Source: Frateuria sp. Soil773 (GTDB taxonomy: Bacteria; Pseudomonadota; Gammaproteobacteria; Xanthomonadales; Rhodanobacteraceae). Taken from it: DNA of 64,000 bases. The translations under genes and the position numbers were made by a program. Where the stretch lies: the NCBI RefSeq assembly GCF_001428405.1, contig NZ_LMSL01000018.1:65135-129134 (forward strand). The letters are read 5' to 3'. Each line of letters opens with the position of its first letter. Positions within the stretch are counted from its first letter, which is position 1. The notes under the pieces are model-generated. The model made no database searches. It worked only from the letters and a program-made list of their open reading frames with translations, and had not been told where the DNA came from. Positions 1 through 8,095 of the stretch are shown here, in pieces.

Positions 1-560
1 AAGCGGGTGTCGACGTTGCGGCCCAGCCCGGACACGGTCTGCGCCATCTGCTTCACCTGCTCGACGAAGCGCTTGGTGCCGGTGGCGGTGACCAGGCCGG
101 TGCTCGGCTCCATCTTCCACACGTTGGCGCTGTCGGACCAGCTCACGCTGGCCATCGCGGCGAGGAACTGCTTCTCGGCCGGCAGCGGCACGCTGGTGTA
201 GTCGGTCTGCCGCTCGGCGGTCAGGTAGATGTAGACGGCCGAACCGTCGTAGTAGGCGAGCAGGTCGTTGCTGTTGGCGATGCGGCGCCACACCTGCGCG
301 TAGCTGCCCTTGAAGTTGCCGTTGACGGTGCCGCCGCGCGCCGCCACCTGCGGGCTCAGCACCACCTCCAGGCCCTGGTCGTGGAAGAAGTCCGGCAGGA
401 TCTCGCGCAGGCTCTTGTCGCTCTGCACCTCGGTGGTGCCCTTCTTGAAGGGGATCGCCGCGGCCTGCGCGACTCCCGTGAACAGCAGCAGGCCGGCCAG
501 CAGCCCGCCGAACTGCCAGCAACGCATCCTGTCCTGCCCGCCCCTGTCTCGTCGCATCAT
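1..560 (-). CDS. hrcC: Type III secretion outer-membrane secretin HrcC/SctC (N-terminal part)
   Basis: The gene starts at the first of two adjacent ATGs (560-555), preceded by AAGGAA, and stays open to the window edge, so only about 186 N-terminal residues are present. An N-terminal hydrophobic segment ending VAQA-A looks like a Sec signal peptide. The mature start (IPFKKGTTEV, then LREILPDFFHDQGL) and the following VYIYLTAERQTDYTSVPLP stretch are typical of the N0/N1 domains of injectisome secretins, which form the outer-membrane ring. It lies 34 nt after the hrcV stop on the same strand, so the two are probably one operon. The pore-forming C-terminal domain is outside the window. The assignment rests on family pattern plus context. 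Confidence 0.85.
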   Translation of the reverse strand, partial: MMRRDRGGQDRMRCWQFGGLLAGLLLFTGVAQAAAIPFKKGTTEVQSDKSLREILPDFFHDQGLEVVLSPQVAARGGTVNGNFKGSYAQVWRRIANSNDLLAYYDGSAVYIYLTAERQTDYTSVPLPAEKQFLAAMASVSWSDSANVWKMEPSTGLVTATGTKRFVEQVKQMAQTVSGLGRNVDTR

Positions 561-594
561 TGGATTCCTTGGCCCTTGCATGAGATCCGGCCGC

Positions 595-2661
595 TCAGGC
601 GGCCAATTGTCCTACCGGCACCAGACGTAGATCGGGCACCAGTTCCTGATAAGAAAGCACCGGGATGTCGGCGTATTCGGCCTCGGTGAGCTTGCGCAGG
701 TGGCGACGCACGTCCATCGAGCTGAGCAGCACCATCGTCTCGCCGTGCTCGCCGCGCGCGAATTCGCCGATCTGCTCGAGCAGCCGCGCCGCCAGGTCCG
801 GCTCCACCGCCAGTTGGGTGCCGGCCGGCCCGGTGTGCACCGAGCGACGCAGGCGTTCCTCCAGCTCCGGCCGCGCCACCAGCACGCGTAGCACGTGCGC
901 GTCGTCGGCGTAGCGGTAGCTGAGGTGGCGGCGCAGCGCCATGCGCACGTACTCGGCGACCAGCACGATGTCTTTCTCGCGGCTGGCGGCGTCGGTGATC
1001 GCCTCGAATACGTCGCGCAACTGGCGGATCGGCACGCGCTCCTCGACCAGCCGCTTCAACACCTCCGCCACGCGTTGCGGCGACACCACGCGCAGCATCT
1101 CGCGCACCAGGTCGGGGTAGTCGCGGCTCAGGCCGTTGGAGAGGTTGGAGGTTTCCTGGATGCCGACGAACAGCGACAGGTGGCGCTCCAGCGCCAGCCG
1201 GATGTGCTCGCGCAGCATCTGCGGCGCTTCCAGCGCGCTGGCGGCCGCGGCGCTGTGGCGGTCGATCCAGCGCCCCGGGAAGCCGGCCACCGTCTCGGCG
1301 CTCAGCGCCTGCTCGCCCGGCGCGGGCGACGGCAATGCGCCGCGTCCCGGCAGGAACAGCGCGTCCGGCTTGATCACGCCGTGGCCGATCCGCACGCCAT
1401 AGGCATACAGCGCGTAGCCGTTCGGCGGCAGCGTCAGGCCGGCACGCAGGGCCGGCTTGGGCAGCGGCACGCCGTACTCCTCGCGCAGCATGCCGACCAC
1501 CTGACGGAACAGGTTGCGCACCGCGGTGCTGCCCAGCGCCTGCAGCGCGCTCATGTGCACTTCCAGCAGCAGGGCCGGCGGCGCGCTCAGCGCATCGCTG
1601 TCGGCCAGGTCCGGCGGCAGCAGCTCGGCCTGGCTTTCCGGCACCTTGAACAGGCGGCGCAGGAAGCCGACCCGCTCGCGCATGCGCCAGGACGCCGCGC
1701 CGACCAGGGCCAGCCCCAGCGGCAGGAACACCACCACCGGGAACCCCGGCACCAGCATCATGCCCAGCGCGATGCCGCCGAGGATCATCAGCACGCGCGG
1801 CTCGCCGGAAATCTGCTTGCCGATGATCGCGCCGAGGTTGCGCTCCTCCTCGTCGCCGGCGGTGCGGGTGACGATCAGGCCGGCCGAGATCGAGGCGAGC
1901 AGGGCGGGGATCTGCGCGACCAGGCCGTCGCCGATGGTCAGCACGCTGTAGGTATGGGTGGCGTCGCCCAGCGACATGCCGTGCATCATCACGCCGACGC
2001 CGAGGCCGCCGAGCAGGTTGATCACGATGATCACCATGCCGGCGATCGCGTCGCCCTTGACGAACTTCATCGCGCCGTCGAGCGAGCCGTGCAGCTGGCT
2101 CTCCACCTCGAGCAGGCGCCGGCGGCGGCGCGCCTCGTCCTTTTCGAGCAGGCCCGAGCGCAGGTCCGAGTCGATCGACAACTGCTTGCCCGGCATCGCG
2201 TCCAGCGAGAAGCGCGCGGCCACCTCGGCGACGCGCTCGGCGCCCTTCGCCACCACGATGAACTGCACCACGGTGATGATCAGGAACACCACCAGGCCGA
2301 CGATCAGGTTGCCGCCGACCACCATGTTGCCGAAGGTGTCGATGATGTGGCCGCCGTCGGCGTGCAGCAGGATCGAGCGGGTGATCGCGATCGACAGGGC
2401 CAGGCGGAACAGCGTGGTCAGCAGCAGCACGCTGGGGAAACTGGAGAACGCCACCGGCGCCGGTATGTAGATGGCGATCAGCAGCAGGCCGACGCCGATC
2501 AGCATGTTCAGCGCCACCAGCGCGTCGATCGCCACCATCGGCAGCGGCAGGATCATCAGGCCGATGATCGCCACCACGCCGGCGACCAGTACCAGGTCGC
2601 TGTAGCTGCGCGAGCCGCCCGGCCCAGGCGCGAAGCGCGCGAGGATCGCCTCGATCGCCAT
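595..2661 (-). CDS. hrcV: Type III secretion export gate protein HrcV/SctV
   Basis: FlhA/LcrD family, about 688 aa from the chosen ATG (MAIEAILARF), which has GGGGAG about 10 nt upstream. An in-frame upstream extension to 2715 is arginine-rich and unlikely. The N-terminal half has eight or so hydrophobic segments. The FHIPEP-family signature is seen as GAMKFVKGDAIAG, around residue 200. The C-terminal half is the soluble cytoplasmic domain that forms the nonameric ring docking chaperone-substrate complexes. The start overlaps by 1 nt the stop of a 64-codon ORF upstream, and hrcC follows 34 nt downstream. A CTAGGG palindrome about 270 nt upstream is the likely activator site. Confidence 0.93.
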   Translation of the reverse strand: MAIEAILARFAPGPGGSRSYSDLVLVAGVVAIIGLMILPLPMVAIDALVALNMLIGVGLLLIAIYIPAPVAFSSFPSVLLLTTLFRLALSIAITRSILLHADGGHIIDTFGNMVVGGNLIVGLVVFLIITVVQFIVVAKGAERVAEVAARFSLDAMPGKQLSIDSDLRSGLLEKDEARRRRRLLEVESQLHGSLDGAMKFVKGDAIAGMVIIVINLLGGLGVGVMMHGMSLGDATHTYSVLTIGDGLVAQIPALLASISAGLIVTRTAGDEEERNLGAIIGKQISGEPRVLMILGGIALGMMLVPGFPVVVFLPLGLALVGAASWRMRERVGFLRRLFKVPESQAELLPPDLADSDALSAPPALLLEVHMSALQALGSTAVRNLFRQVVGMLREEYGVPLPKPALRAGLTLPPNGYALYAYGVRIGHGVIKPDALFLPGRGALPSPAPGEQALSAETVAGFPGRWIDRHSAAAASALEAPQMLREHIRLALERHLSLFVGIQETSNLSNGLSRDYPDLVREMLRVVSPQRVAEVLKRLVEERVPIRQLRDVFEAITDAASREKDIVLVAEYVRMALRRHLSYRYADDAHVLRVLVARPELEERLRRSVHTGPAGTQLAVEPDLAARLLEQIGEFARGEHGETMVLLSSMDVRRHLRKLTEAEYADIPVLSYQELVPDLRLVPVGQLAA

Positions 2662-2855
2662 CAGCCTGCGCTCCCCTCGCGACGCGCAGGGCCGCCGCGA
2701 CGCGGCCGCTGCCACCGGCGATACCTGCTGCAGACTTCGACGACCATGCTGCGCGACACGAAGAACTCCATCTCATCGGAACGGCCGACCGACCGGGACG
2801 CCTCCCGGCGCCCCGATCCCTTGGCCGTTGCCGATGTCGCCGCATGCCGGAACAT
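2661..2855 (-). CDS. Possible small leader ORF upstream of hrcV
   Basis: A 64-codon ORF begins about 45 nt after the predicted hrcV promoter. Its TGA overlaps the hrcV ATG (TGATG), so it could be translationally coupled. The peptide is rich in Arg, Ser and Gly with no recognisable domain; a second ATG gives a shorter MEFFVSRSMV form. High-GC DNA makes such ORFs common by chance, so this may simply be 5' leader sequence. Confidence 0.2.
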   Translation of the reverse strand: MFRHAATSATAKGSGRREASRSVGRSDEMEFFVSRSMVVEVCSRYRRWQRPRRGGPARREGSAG

Positions 2856-2902
2856 ACGATTACTTCAGCCGATGCCCCCTGTCGGCGATCGGTTGTCCGG
2901 TG

Positions 2903-2952
2903 AACCTACACAGCGCCTACAAAATGCGAAACCTAGGGAAAACCCTAGGTTT
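2903..2952 (-). promoter_or_regulatory. Palindromic activator box and -10 for the hrcV-hrcC operon
   Basis: A perfect inverted repeat AAACCTAGGG-AAAA-CCCTAGGTTT occupies 2929-2952, with core CTAGGG/CCCTAG at 2933-2948. Read toward hrcV, the hexamer TAGGTT (2908-2903) lies 24 nt beyond the core, the same geometry as three other boxes in this locus. Functional assignment is inference. Confidence 0.6.
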
Positions 2953-3040
2953 TGGATTCACTAATGTGAATATGAATCGCAGGCGACCGGAAAATGTCGA
3001 ACCGTTTACAGAAACGCGAATTTCCGTGAAATGAATCACA

Positions 3041-3373
3041 TTATCCAGACGTATCCTCGCGGCGTAATTCGGCGATCAATTCGACCCGCTGTGCGGTGAC
3101 ACCGAGCACCAGGCGCCGGTCCTGCGCATCCAGCACCACCACGCGCTCGCGGCTGCCCACGGCCACCGCCTGCACCAGCCTGAGCGGGCCCCGCCCCCCT
3201 TGCAGCGACTGGCCCCGCCGCAGCCACCAGAGCAGGGCCAGCAACCCGACGGTAACCGCAATCAGAGGCACCAGCAGGCCCAGCCACATGCCGCCCGTGC
3301 CGGAGCCGTCCGCGGCGAATGCCGCCGTCGGCCAACATAATCCCGCCGTGACGTTGCGCAGCAATTTGTTCAT
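3041..3373 (-). CDS. FliO-like membrane protein in the type III secretion locus
   Basis: About 110 aa from MNKLLRNVTAG, the first start that leaves a plausible signal-like N-terminus (ending AAFAADG). A second hydrophobic stretch (WLGLLVPLIAVTVGLLALLWWL) follows, then a basic linker and a small beta domain with VAVGSRERVVVLDAQ, LVLGVTAQRVELIAEL. This topology and the LGVT motif match FliO, the flagellar export-gate assembly factor that helps build the FliP complex. Injectisomes normally have no FliO homologue, so its place between hrcV and the sensor-kinase operon is unusual. It is transcribed divergently from the histidine kinase gene. Longer in-frame starts up to 3493 run into the kinase gene and are disfavoured. 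Confidence 0.65.
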   Translation of the reverse strand: MNKLLRNVTAGLCWPTAAFAADGSGTGGMWLGLLVPLIAVTVGLLALLWWLRRGQSLQGGRGPLRLVQAVAVGSRERVVVLDAQDRRLVLGVTAQRVELIAELRREDTSG

Positions 3374-3409
3374 GGCATTATCCCGATTCCTTAAATGAGG
3401 TGATTGCGT

Positions 3410-3427
3410 ATTCGTTGGGGGACGAAT
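3410..3427. promoter_or_regulatory. Inverted repeat between the FliO-like and histidine kinase genes
   Basis: ATTCGT-N6-ACGAAT lies in the 83-nt divergent gap between the FliO-like gene and the sensor kinase. It could be an operator for either gene. There is no further support, and it is unrelated to the CTAGGG boxes. Confidence 0.25.
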
Positions 3428-3456
3428 CCGATACCCGCCGGCAAGGATAGGCGACG

Positions 3457-4530
3457 ATGCCCGTGACACGCATAGAGCGCAAGCCAGCACCACGCGACGA
3501 CGCCCCGTCGACGCATGGCCACGCGCTGATCGACGTCCTGCCGTGGCCGTGCATCGTGTTCGACCGCGGCAGCGGCGACGCCCTCGGCTGCAACCCGGCC
3601 TTCCGCGGCGAGTTCGCGCAGTGGGACGAGGCGCCGTCGCGCGACGCGTTCGAGGCCGACTTCGACCACGTCGGCGAACAGGACGGACACCTTCTCTATT
3701 ACGCGCCGGCGAGCCGCCGCTGGTACCGGATCGAGCGGCGCCCGCTGCCGCCTGACGCGGCGGCCGAGGCGGTGTTCCTCACCAACATGAGCGAGTGCAT
3801 CGAATCGCTGCGCCGCCACCGCGAGCAGCACGAGCAACTGCTGTCCACCTCGCGCATGATGAGCGTGGGCGAGATGGCCACCACCCTCGCGCACGAGCTG
3901 AACCAGCCGCTCGGCGCGGCCATCAACTACCTGGCCGGCTGCGAGCAGTTGGCCGAATCGAACGGGCACGACCGCCTGCTGCAAGGCGTACGGCAGGCCA
4001 AGCGGCAGACCGAGCGGGCCGCGCAGATCATCGGCAGCATCCGCGAGTTCGTGCGCAGCCGCGAGCCGCACCGGCAGAATCTGGCCTGCGCGCCGCTGGT
4101 GCAGGGCGTGATCGAGCTGTTGCGCCTGGAGGCCGGCCAGCACCAGGTGGCCATCGCCGCCGCGCTGCCCACCGACCTGCCGCCGATCTTCGCCGACCGC
4201 GTGATGATCGAGCAGGTGCTGCTCAACCTGGTGAAGAACGCGATCGAGGCGATGCGCGACACCCCGCCGGCGCGCCGGCAGATCACCGTGTCGGCGCGCG
4301 TCGACTACGACGACATGATCGAGCTGCGGGTGGTGGACCGCGGCTGCGGCATCGACGAGGGCGGCATGCAGCAGTTGTTCACGCCGCTGTACACCACCAA
4401 GCCCGACGGCCTCGGCATCGGCCTGGCGATCTGCCGCTCGATCATCGAATACCACGAAGGACGCCTGTTCGCCGAACCCCAGCCGGACGGCTTGGCGATG
4501 ATTTTCACCGTGCCCCGAGGTACCGCTTGA
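3457..4530 (+). CDS. PAS-domain sensor histidine kinase of the T3SS locus
   Basis: 357 aa with no obvious membrane segment, so probably a soluble cytoplasmic sensor. Residues about 20-110 resemble a PAS fold, followed by a coiled linker (ESLRRHREQHEQLL). The dimerisation and phosphoacceptor box is TTLAHELNQPLGAAINY with His146. The ATPase domain shows an N-box (NLVKNAIEAM), DRGCGID and GLGIGLAICRSI, the FixL/TtrS type. RBS AAGGAT sits before the ATG. The stop overlaps the start of the response regulator by 1 nt (TGATG), so the pair is translationally coupled. Its position directly upstream of hrcQRST makes T3SS control the likeliest role; the signal is unknown. Confidence 0.9.
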   Translation: MPVTRIERKPAPRDDAPSTHGHALIDVLPWPCIVFDRGSGDALGCNPAFRGEFAQWDEAPSRDAFEADFDHVGEQDGHLLYYAPASRRWYRIERRPLPPDAAAEAVFLTNMSECIESLRRHREQHEQLLSTSRMMSVGEMATTLAHELNQPLGAAINYLAGCEQLAESNGHDRLLQGVRQAKRQTERAAQIIGSIREFVRSREPHRQNLACAPLVQGVIELLRLEAGQHQVAIAAALPTDLPPIFADRVMIEQVLLNLVKNAIEAMRDTPPARRQITVSARVDYDDMIELRVVDRGCGIDEGGMQQLFTPLYTTKPDGLGIGLAICRSIIEYHEGRLFAEPQPDGLAMIFTVPRGTA

Positions 4531-5126
4531 TGACAGTTGCTGCCGAGACCCGCGTCTACCTGGTCGACGACCACCATGAATTCCGCGAGTCGTGCGTCTG
4601 GATCCTCGAGCAGGCCGGCTTCCAGGTGCGCGACCACGCCAGCGCCGAGGCGCTGCTAAAGGACCTGGCGCAGGAAGCGCCGCCGGCGCGCAGTTGCGTG
4701 GTCAGCGACATCCGCATGCCCGGCATGAGCGGCCTGGAGCTGCAGGCCGAGCTGGGGCACCGCGGCCTGTCGCTGCCGCTGATCTTCGTCACCGGCCACG
4801 GCGACGTGCCGCTGGCGGTGGAGGCGATGCGCCACGGCGCGGCCAATTTCATCGAGAAGCCGTTCGACGCGCCGCTGCTGATCGAGGCGATCCACGCCGC
4901 GCTCGCCAGCCATACGCCGCAGGCGTCCTCCGGCGCGCTGGCCAGCCTCACCCGCCGCGAGCGGCAGGTGCTCGACGGCATCATGGGCGGCAAGCTCAAC
5001 AAGGTGATCGCCGACGACCTGAAGATCAGCCCCAAGACGGTCGAGCTGCACCGCGCCAACCTGATGGCGAAGCTCGGCGCGCACAACGTGGTCGAGCTGA
5101 CGCGTGCCGTGCTGGGCCAGGGCTGA
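4530..5126 (+). CDS. FixJ/NarL-type response regulator, candidate T3SS activator
   Basis: 198 aa. The receiver domain has acidic residues LVDDHHE, phosphoacceptor Asp60 (VVSDIRMPGMSG), the conserved Thr (FVTGHGD) and Lys (IEKPFDAP). The C-terminal LuxR-type helix-turn-helix reads LTRRERQVLDGIMGG, then KVIADDLKISPKTVELHRAN. It overlaps the kinase stop and lies 4 nt before the hrcQ start, so it is part of the hrcQRST transcription unit. NarL/FixJ regulators bind short inverted repeats as dimers, so the repeated CTAGGG-N4-CCCTAG palindromes of this locus are its natural candidate targets. That link is inference. Confidence 0.9.
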   Translation: MTVAAETRVYLVDDHHEFRESCVWILEQAGFQVRDHASAEALLKDLAQEAPPARSCVVSDIRMPGMSGLELQAELGHRGLSLPLIFVTGHGDVPLAVEAMRHGAANFIEKPFDAPLLIEAIHAALASHTPQASSGALASLTRRERQVLDGIMGGKLNKVIADDLKISPKTVELHRANLMAKLGAHNVVELTRAVLGQG

Positions 5127-5130
5127 TGCG

Positions 5131-6123
5131 ATGAACGGCCCGGTTCCGCCCGCCGCCGCCATGCCCCAGGACACGCCGGCCGACGGCCTGCGCGCGGCCG
5201 CCCAGGCCCTGCTTTCGCGCGGCAACCACCTGCAATGGCGCGGCGGCGATGGCGAGCTGGAACTGCGCGCCGGCGTAGGCCAGCAGCACGCCGCCGGCCT
5301 TCCCTGCGTCGGGCTGGACCATGCGCACGGCCGCCTGCTGCTCGCGCTGGAGCACGAACCCGACGACAGCGCCCTCGGCGATGCGCACTGGCAGGACTAC
5401 AGCGGCGATGCGCGCCTGCTGGCGTGGACGCTGACCCACGAGGATCTGGTGGCGGCGCTCGGCCGGCTGTTCGGCGGCGGCCTGCTGCCGGCGGCCTTCC
5501 TCGCCGAGGGCGGCAGGGACTGGCTGTGGCTGGCGCTGGACTGGCGCGACGGCCAGCAGCGGCTCACCCGCGGCTGGCTCGGCATGGCGAGCGCGGACGT
5601 GCTGCAACTGGGCGTGCACGAGGCATGGCAGCGCGATCCCAACCATCTTTCGCTGCTGGGCGACGCCACCGCGCTGGCATTGAACCTGCTGCTGCCGGGC
5701 CGGCCGCTGGAAGCGGCGACGATCGCGGCGCTGGCGCCGGGCGACGTGCTCGTGGTGGGCGACGAGGCGGACGTCGAGGCGCGCCTGCAACCGGACCGCG
5801 ACACCCAGCGCAGCCTGTTCGGGCTTCCGGACGGCTGGTCGGTGCAGCGCCAGCAGGGGCGCTGGAAGATCGTGGACCGCCCCGCGCTGCAAACGATGTC
5901 GCCGAACCGGCCGCAGTTCCTGCTGACCCGCCTGGTGCTGGGACCGCACGACATCGAGGGCCTGCGCCCCGGCAGCGTGTTGGCCGACGACACCCAGCTT
6001 CGCGGCAGCACGGTCGGCATCATGCTGGGCGGCCGCCGCTTCGGCGAAGGCGTACTGGTGGCGCTGGGCGGGCTGCTCGGCGTGCGCATCACCCACAAAG
6101 AGGGCGAGCATGGACTTCAGTAG
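5131..6123 (+). CDS. hrcQ: Type III secretion cytoplasmic sorting-platform protein HrcQ/SctQ
   Basis: About 330 aa from MNGPVPPAAAM, just after the regulator stop. An in-frame start at 5104 would lie inside the regulator and is rejected. Most of the protein is variable. The C-terminal 75 residues form a SPOA (FliN-type) domain: LTRLVLGPHDIEGLRPGSVL, then GIMLGGRRFGEGVLVALGG and GVRI. SctQ builds the cytoplasmic ring that sorts substrates and docks the ATPase. It overlaps hrcR by 14 nt, consistent with a tight operon. Confidence 0.85.
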   Translation: MNGPVPPAAAMPQDTPADGLRAAAQALLSRGNHLQWRGGDGELELRAGVGQQHAAGLPCVGLDHAHGRLLLALEHEPDDSALGDAHWQDYSGDARLLAWTLTHEDLVAALGRLFGGGLLPAAFLAEGGRDWLWLALDWRDGQQRLTRGWLGMASADVLQLGVHEAWQRDPNHLSLLGDATALALNLLLPGRPLEAATIAALAPGDVLVVGDEADVEARLQPDRDTQRSLFGLPDGWSVQRQQGRWKIVDRPALQTMSPNRPQFLLTRLVLGPHDIEGLRPGSVLADDTQLRGSTVGIMLGGRRFGEGVLVALGGLLGVRITHKEGEHGLQ

Positions 6124-6775
6124 CTTTTCGCCGGCACTGGTCATCACCCTGGTGGTGGCGCTGGCGATGGCGCCATTCGTGGCGGTGATGGTGACCTCGT
6201 TCACCAAGATCGTGGTGGTGCTCAGCCTGCTGCGCAACGCGCTGGGGCTGCAGCAGGTGCCGCCCAACGTGGTGATCAACGGGCTGGCGATCATCCTGTC
6301 GGTGTACGTGATGAACCCGGTCATCATGGACACCTACAAGGGCGTGCAGACCCAGATGGGCACCCAGGTGCCCGGCCCGATGACGATGGAGAAGCTCGGC
6401 CAGATCGTCGAGTCGGGCAAGGAGCCGCTGCGCCAGTTCCTGATCAAGCACAGCCACGAGGGCGAGCGCGGCTTCTTCCTGCAGAGCGCGAAGCGGCTGA
6501 TGCCGGCGGACCGCCAGGGCGACCTCACCGCCGACGACTACATCGTGATCGTGCCGGCGTTCACGGTGAGCGAGCTGACCGAGGCGTTCCAGATCGGCTT
6601 CCTGCTGTTCCTGCCGTTCCTGGTGATCGACCTGGTGGTGTCCAACATCCTGCTGGCGATGGGCATGATGATGCTGTCGCCGACGATGGTCTCGCTGCCG
6701 TTCAAGCTGCTGCTGTTCGTGCTGCTGAGCGGCTGGGCCAAGCTGATCCACGGCCTCGTGCTCACCTATCAATAG
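6110..6775 (+). CDS. hrcR: Type III secretion export apparatus protein HrcR/SctR
   Basis: 221 aa, FliP/SpaP family. Visible signatures include VTSFTKIVVVLSLLRNALG near the N-terminus, QQVPPNVVINGLAIILSVYV, and the C-terminal VPAFTVSELTEAFQIGFL and LPFLVIDLVVSNILLAMGM. It has about four membrane segments and forms the core of the inner-membrane export gate with HrcS and HrcT. It starts inside the end of hrcQ and is followed 9 nt later by hrcS. Confidence 0.95.
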   Translation: MDFSSFSPALVITLVVALAMAPFVAVMVTSFTKIVVVLSLLRNALGLQQVPPNVVINGLAIILSVYVMNPVIMDTYKGVQTQMGTQVPGPMTMEKLGQIVESGKEPLRQFLIKHSHEGERGFFLQSAKRLMPADRQGDLTADDYIVIVPAFTVSELTEAFQIGFLLFLPFLVIDLVVSNILLAMGMMMLSPTMVSLPFKLLLFVLLSGWAKLIHGLVLTYQ

Positions 6776-6784
6776 GAGACGCGC

Positions 6785-7051
6785 ATGTTCGACCAGGAAA
6801 TCCAGCTTGCGCGCGAGGCCCTGTGGCTGGTGCTGGTGCTGTCGGCGCCGCCGATCCTCGCCGCGGCGATCGCCGGCCTGTTCGTGGCCTTCCTGCAGGC
6901 GGCCACGCAGATCCAGGAGCAGACCTTCCCCTACGCGGTGAAGTTCATCGTGGTGGTGCTGGCGATGCTCGCCACCGCGGCGATGCTGGGCGGCACCCTG
7001 TACAAGTTCGCCGACCGGCTGTTCTCCGGCTTCCCCGGCATGCTGCATTGA
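6785..7051 (+). CDS. hrcS: Type III secretion export apparatus protein HrcS/SctS
   Basis: 88 aa, FliQ/SpaQ family, usual length. It has two hydrophobic hairpin helices around the conserved core LFVAFLQAATQIQEQTFPY. A GGAGA ribosome site is seen just upstream. Its stop codon overlaps the hrcT ATG by 1 nt (TGATG). It wraps around the SctR5SctT core of the export gate. Confidence 0.95.
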   Translation: MFDQEIQLAREALWLVLVLSAPPILAAAIAGLFVAFLQAATQIQEQTFPYAVKFIVVVLAMLATAAMLGGTLYKFADRLFSGFPGMLH

Positions 7052-7854
7052 TGCTGGCCGCTCCGCTGCCGCCGCTGGTCGAGTATTTCGGCCACGCGCT
7101 CACCGGCGTGGCGCTGACCCTGCCGCGCATCGTCGCGGCCTTCCTGGTGCTGCCGCTGATGACCGCCGAGACGGTGCCGTCGCTGGTGCGCAACAGCTTC
7201 TACGTGAGCCTGGCGATCCTGGTGTACCCGCTGGCGGCCGCGGCCAGTCCGGCCACGGGGCTGATCAGCGGTGCGGACTGGGGGCTGGTGCTGGGCAAGG
7301 AGATCTTCGTCGGCCTGCTGATCGGCTTCTGCTTCGGCACCGTGTTCTGGGCGCTGGGCGCGGCCGGCAGCGTGATGGACACCAAGGTCGGCGCCACCAT
7401 GGCGATGGAGATGGACCCGATTTCCGGCCAGCAGGGCTCGCTGACCCAGGTGTTCCTGATGCAGTTGGCGACCTGGCTGTTCATGGTCAGCGGCGCCTTC
7501 ATGGTGTTCCTCGACCTGCTGATGTCGAGCTACACGATCTGGCCGATCGCCAGCCTGCTGCCGCCGCTGAAGGCCGGCGGCATGGATTTCTTCGTCGGCC
7601 AGTTCAGCTACCTGATGACGGCGGTGCTGGTGCTGTCGGCGCCGGCGCTGGTGGTGATGTCGCTGGTCGACCTCTCGCTGGGCCTGGTCAACCGCTACGC
7701 GCAGCAACTCAACGTGTTCGCGCTGGCGATGCCGATCAAGGCCTGGCTGTCCACCTGGGTGCTGCTGCTGGCACTGGGCGCGATGGTCGAGGTGGTGATG
7801 CGCAAGCTGTACGAGAACCGCGGCCTGCTGCAGGTGCTGAAGCACATCCTGTAG
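7051..7854 (+). CDS. hrcT: Type III secretion export apparatus protein HrcT/SctT
   Basis: 267 aa, FliR/SpaR family, with six or more membrane segments. Typical motifs are LTLPRIVAAFLVLPLM near the N-terminus, GKEIFVGLLIGFCFG in the middle and MPIKAWLSTWVLLLALG near the C-terminus. The start is the ATG overlapping the hrcS stop. It is the last gene of the regulator-hrcQRST run; converging hrcU follows after a 241-nt repeat-filled gap. Confidence 0.94.
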   Translation: MLAAPLPPLVEYFGHALTGVALTLPRIVAAFLVLPLMTAETVPSLVRNSFYVSLAILVYPLAAAASPATGLISGADWGLVLGKEIFVGLLIGFCFGTVFWALGAAGSVMDTKVGATMAMEMDPISGQQGSLTQVFLMQLATWLFMVSGAFMVFLDLLMSSYTIWPIASLLPPLKAGGMDFFVGQFSYLMTAVLVLSAPALVVMSLVDLSLGLVNRYAQQLNVFALAMPIKAWLSTWVLLLALGAMVEVVMRKLYENRGLLQVLKHIL

Positions 7855-7855
7855 A

Positions 7856-7916
7856 GGAGCGCGCCTTTGCACGCATGCCCCTGTCTGCGATGCGCGTCGC
7901 GCACAGGGCGCGCTCC
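7856..7916. repeat. REP-like inverted repeat downstream of hrcT
   Basis: GGAGCGCGCC (7856-7865) is mirrored by GGCGCGCTCC (7907-7916) around a GC-rich 41-nt centre with its own GCGCG complementarity. Dispersed repeats with GGAGCGCGC ends are common between convergent genes in Xanthomonadales. It may act as a bidirectional transcription stop or RNA stabiliser. Confidence 0.5.
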
Positions 7917-7948
7917 CGAAGAGGACCTCGAATGACTGCCCTTTTGCT

Positions 7949-8069
7949 CGTCATCCCGGCGAAGGCCGGACATGGGCAAGGCTCGCAGAAAGCCCGCAGC
8001 GAGTCATCCGGCGACTGTGCATACGCCTGAAGGAAAAGGCCCTGGATTCCGGCTTGCGTCGGAATGACG
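7949..8069. repeat. Dispersed repeat pair between hrcT and hrcU
   Basis: A CGTCATCCCGGCGAAGGCCG module at 7949 is matched about 90 nt later by an inverted module beginning CTGGATTCCGG and ending GGAATGACG (8042-8069). Together they resemble the widespread proteobacterial intergenic repeat that starts CGTCATTCC and ends GGAATGACG. No gene is visible in the interval. Confidence 0.45.
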
Positions 8070-8095
8070 CGCGCCAAGGAGTTGTTCGAGGTTCC

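Noticed and set aside
895..2964. 689-codon plus-strand ORF opposite hrcV
   Set aside because: Antisense shadow of hrcV in GC-rich DNA; His/Gln/Arg-rich with no domain.
2716..3040. Xanthomonas-type PIP box (TTCGB-N15-TTCGB) at T3SS promoters
   Set aside because: No convincing pair was noticed in the T3SS intergenic regions I read; the CTAGGG palindromes explain them better.
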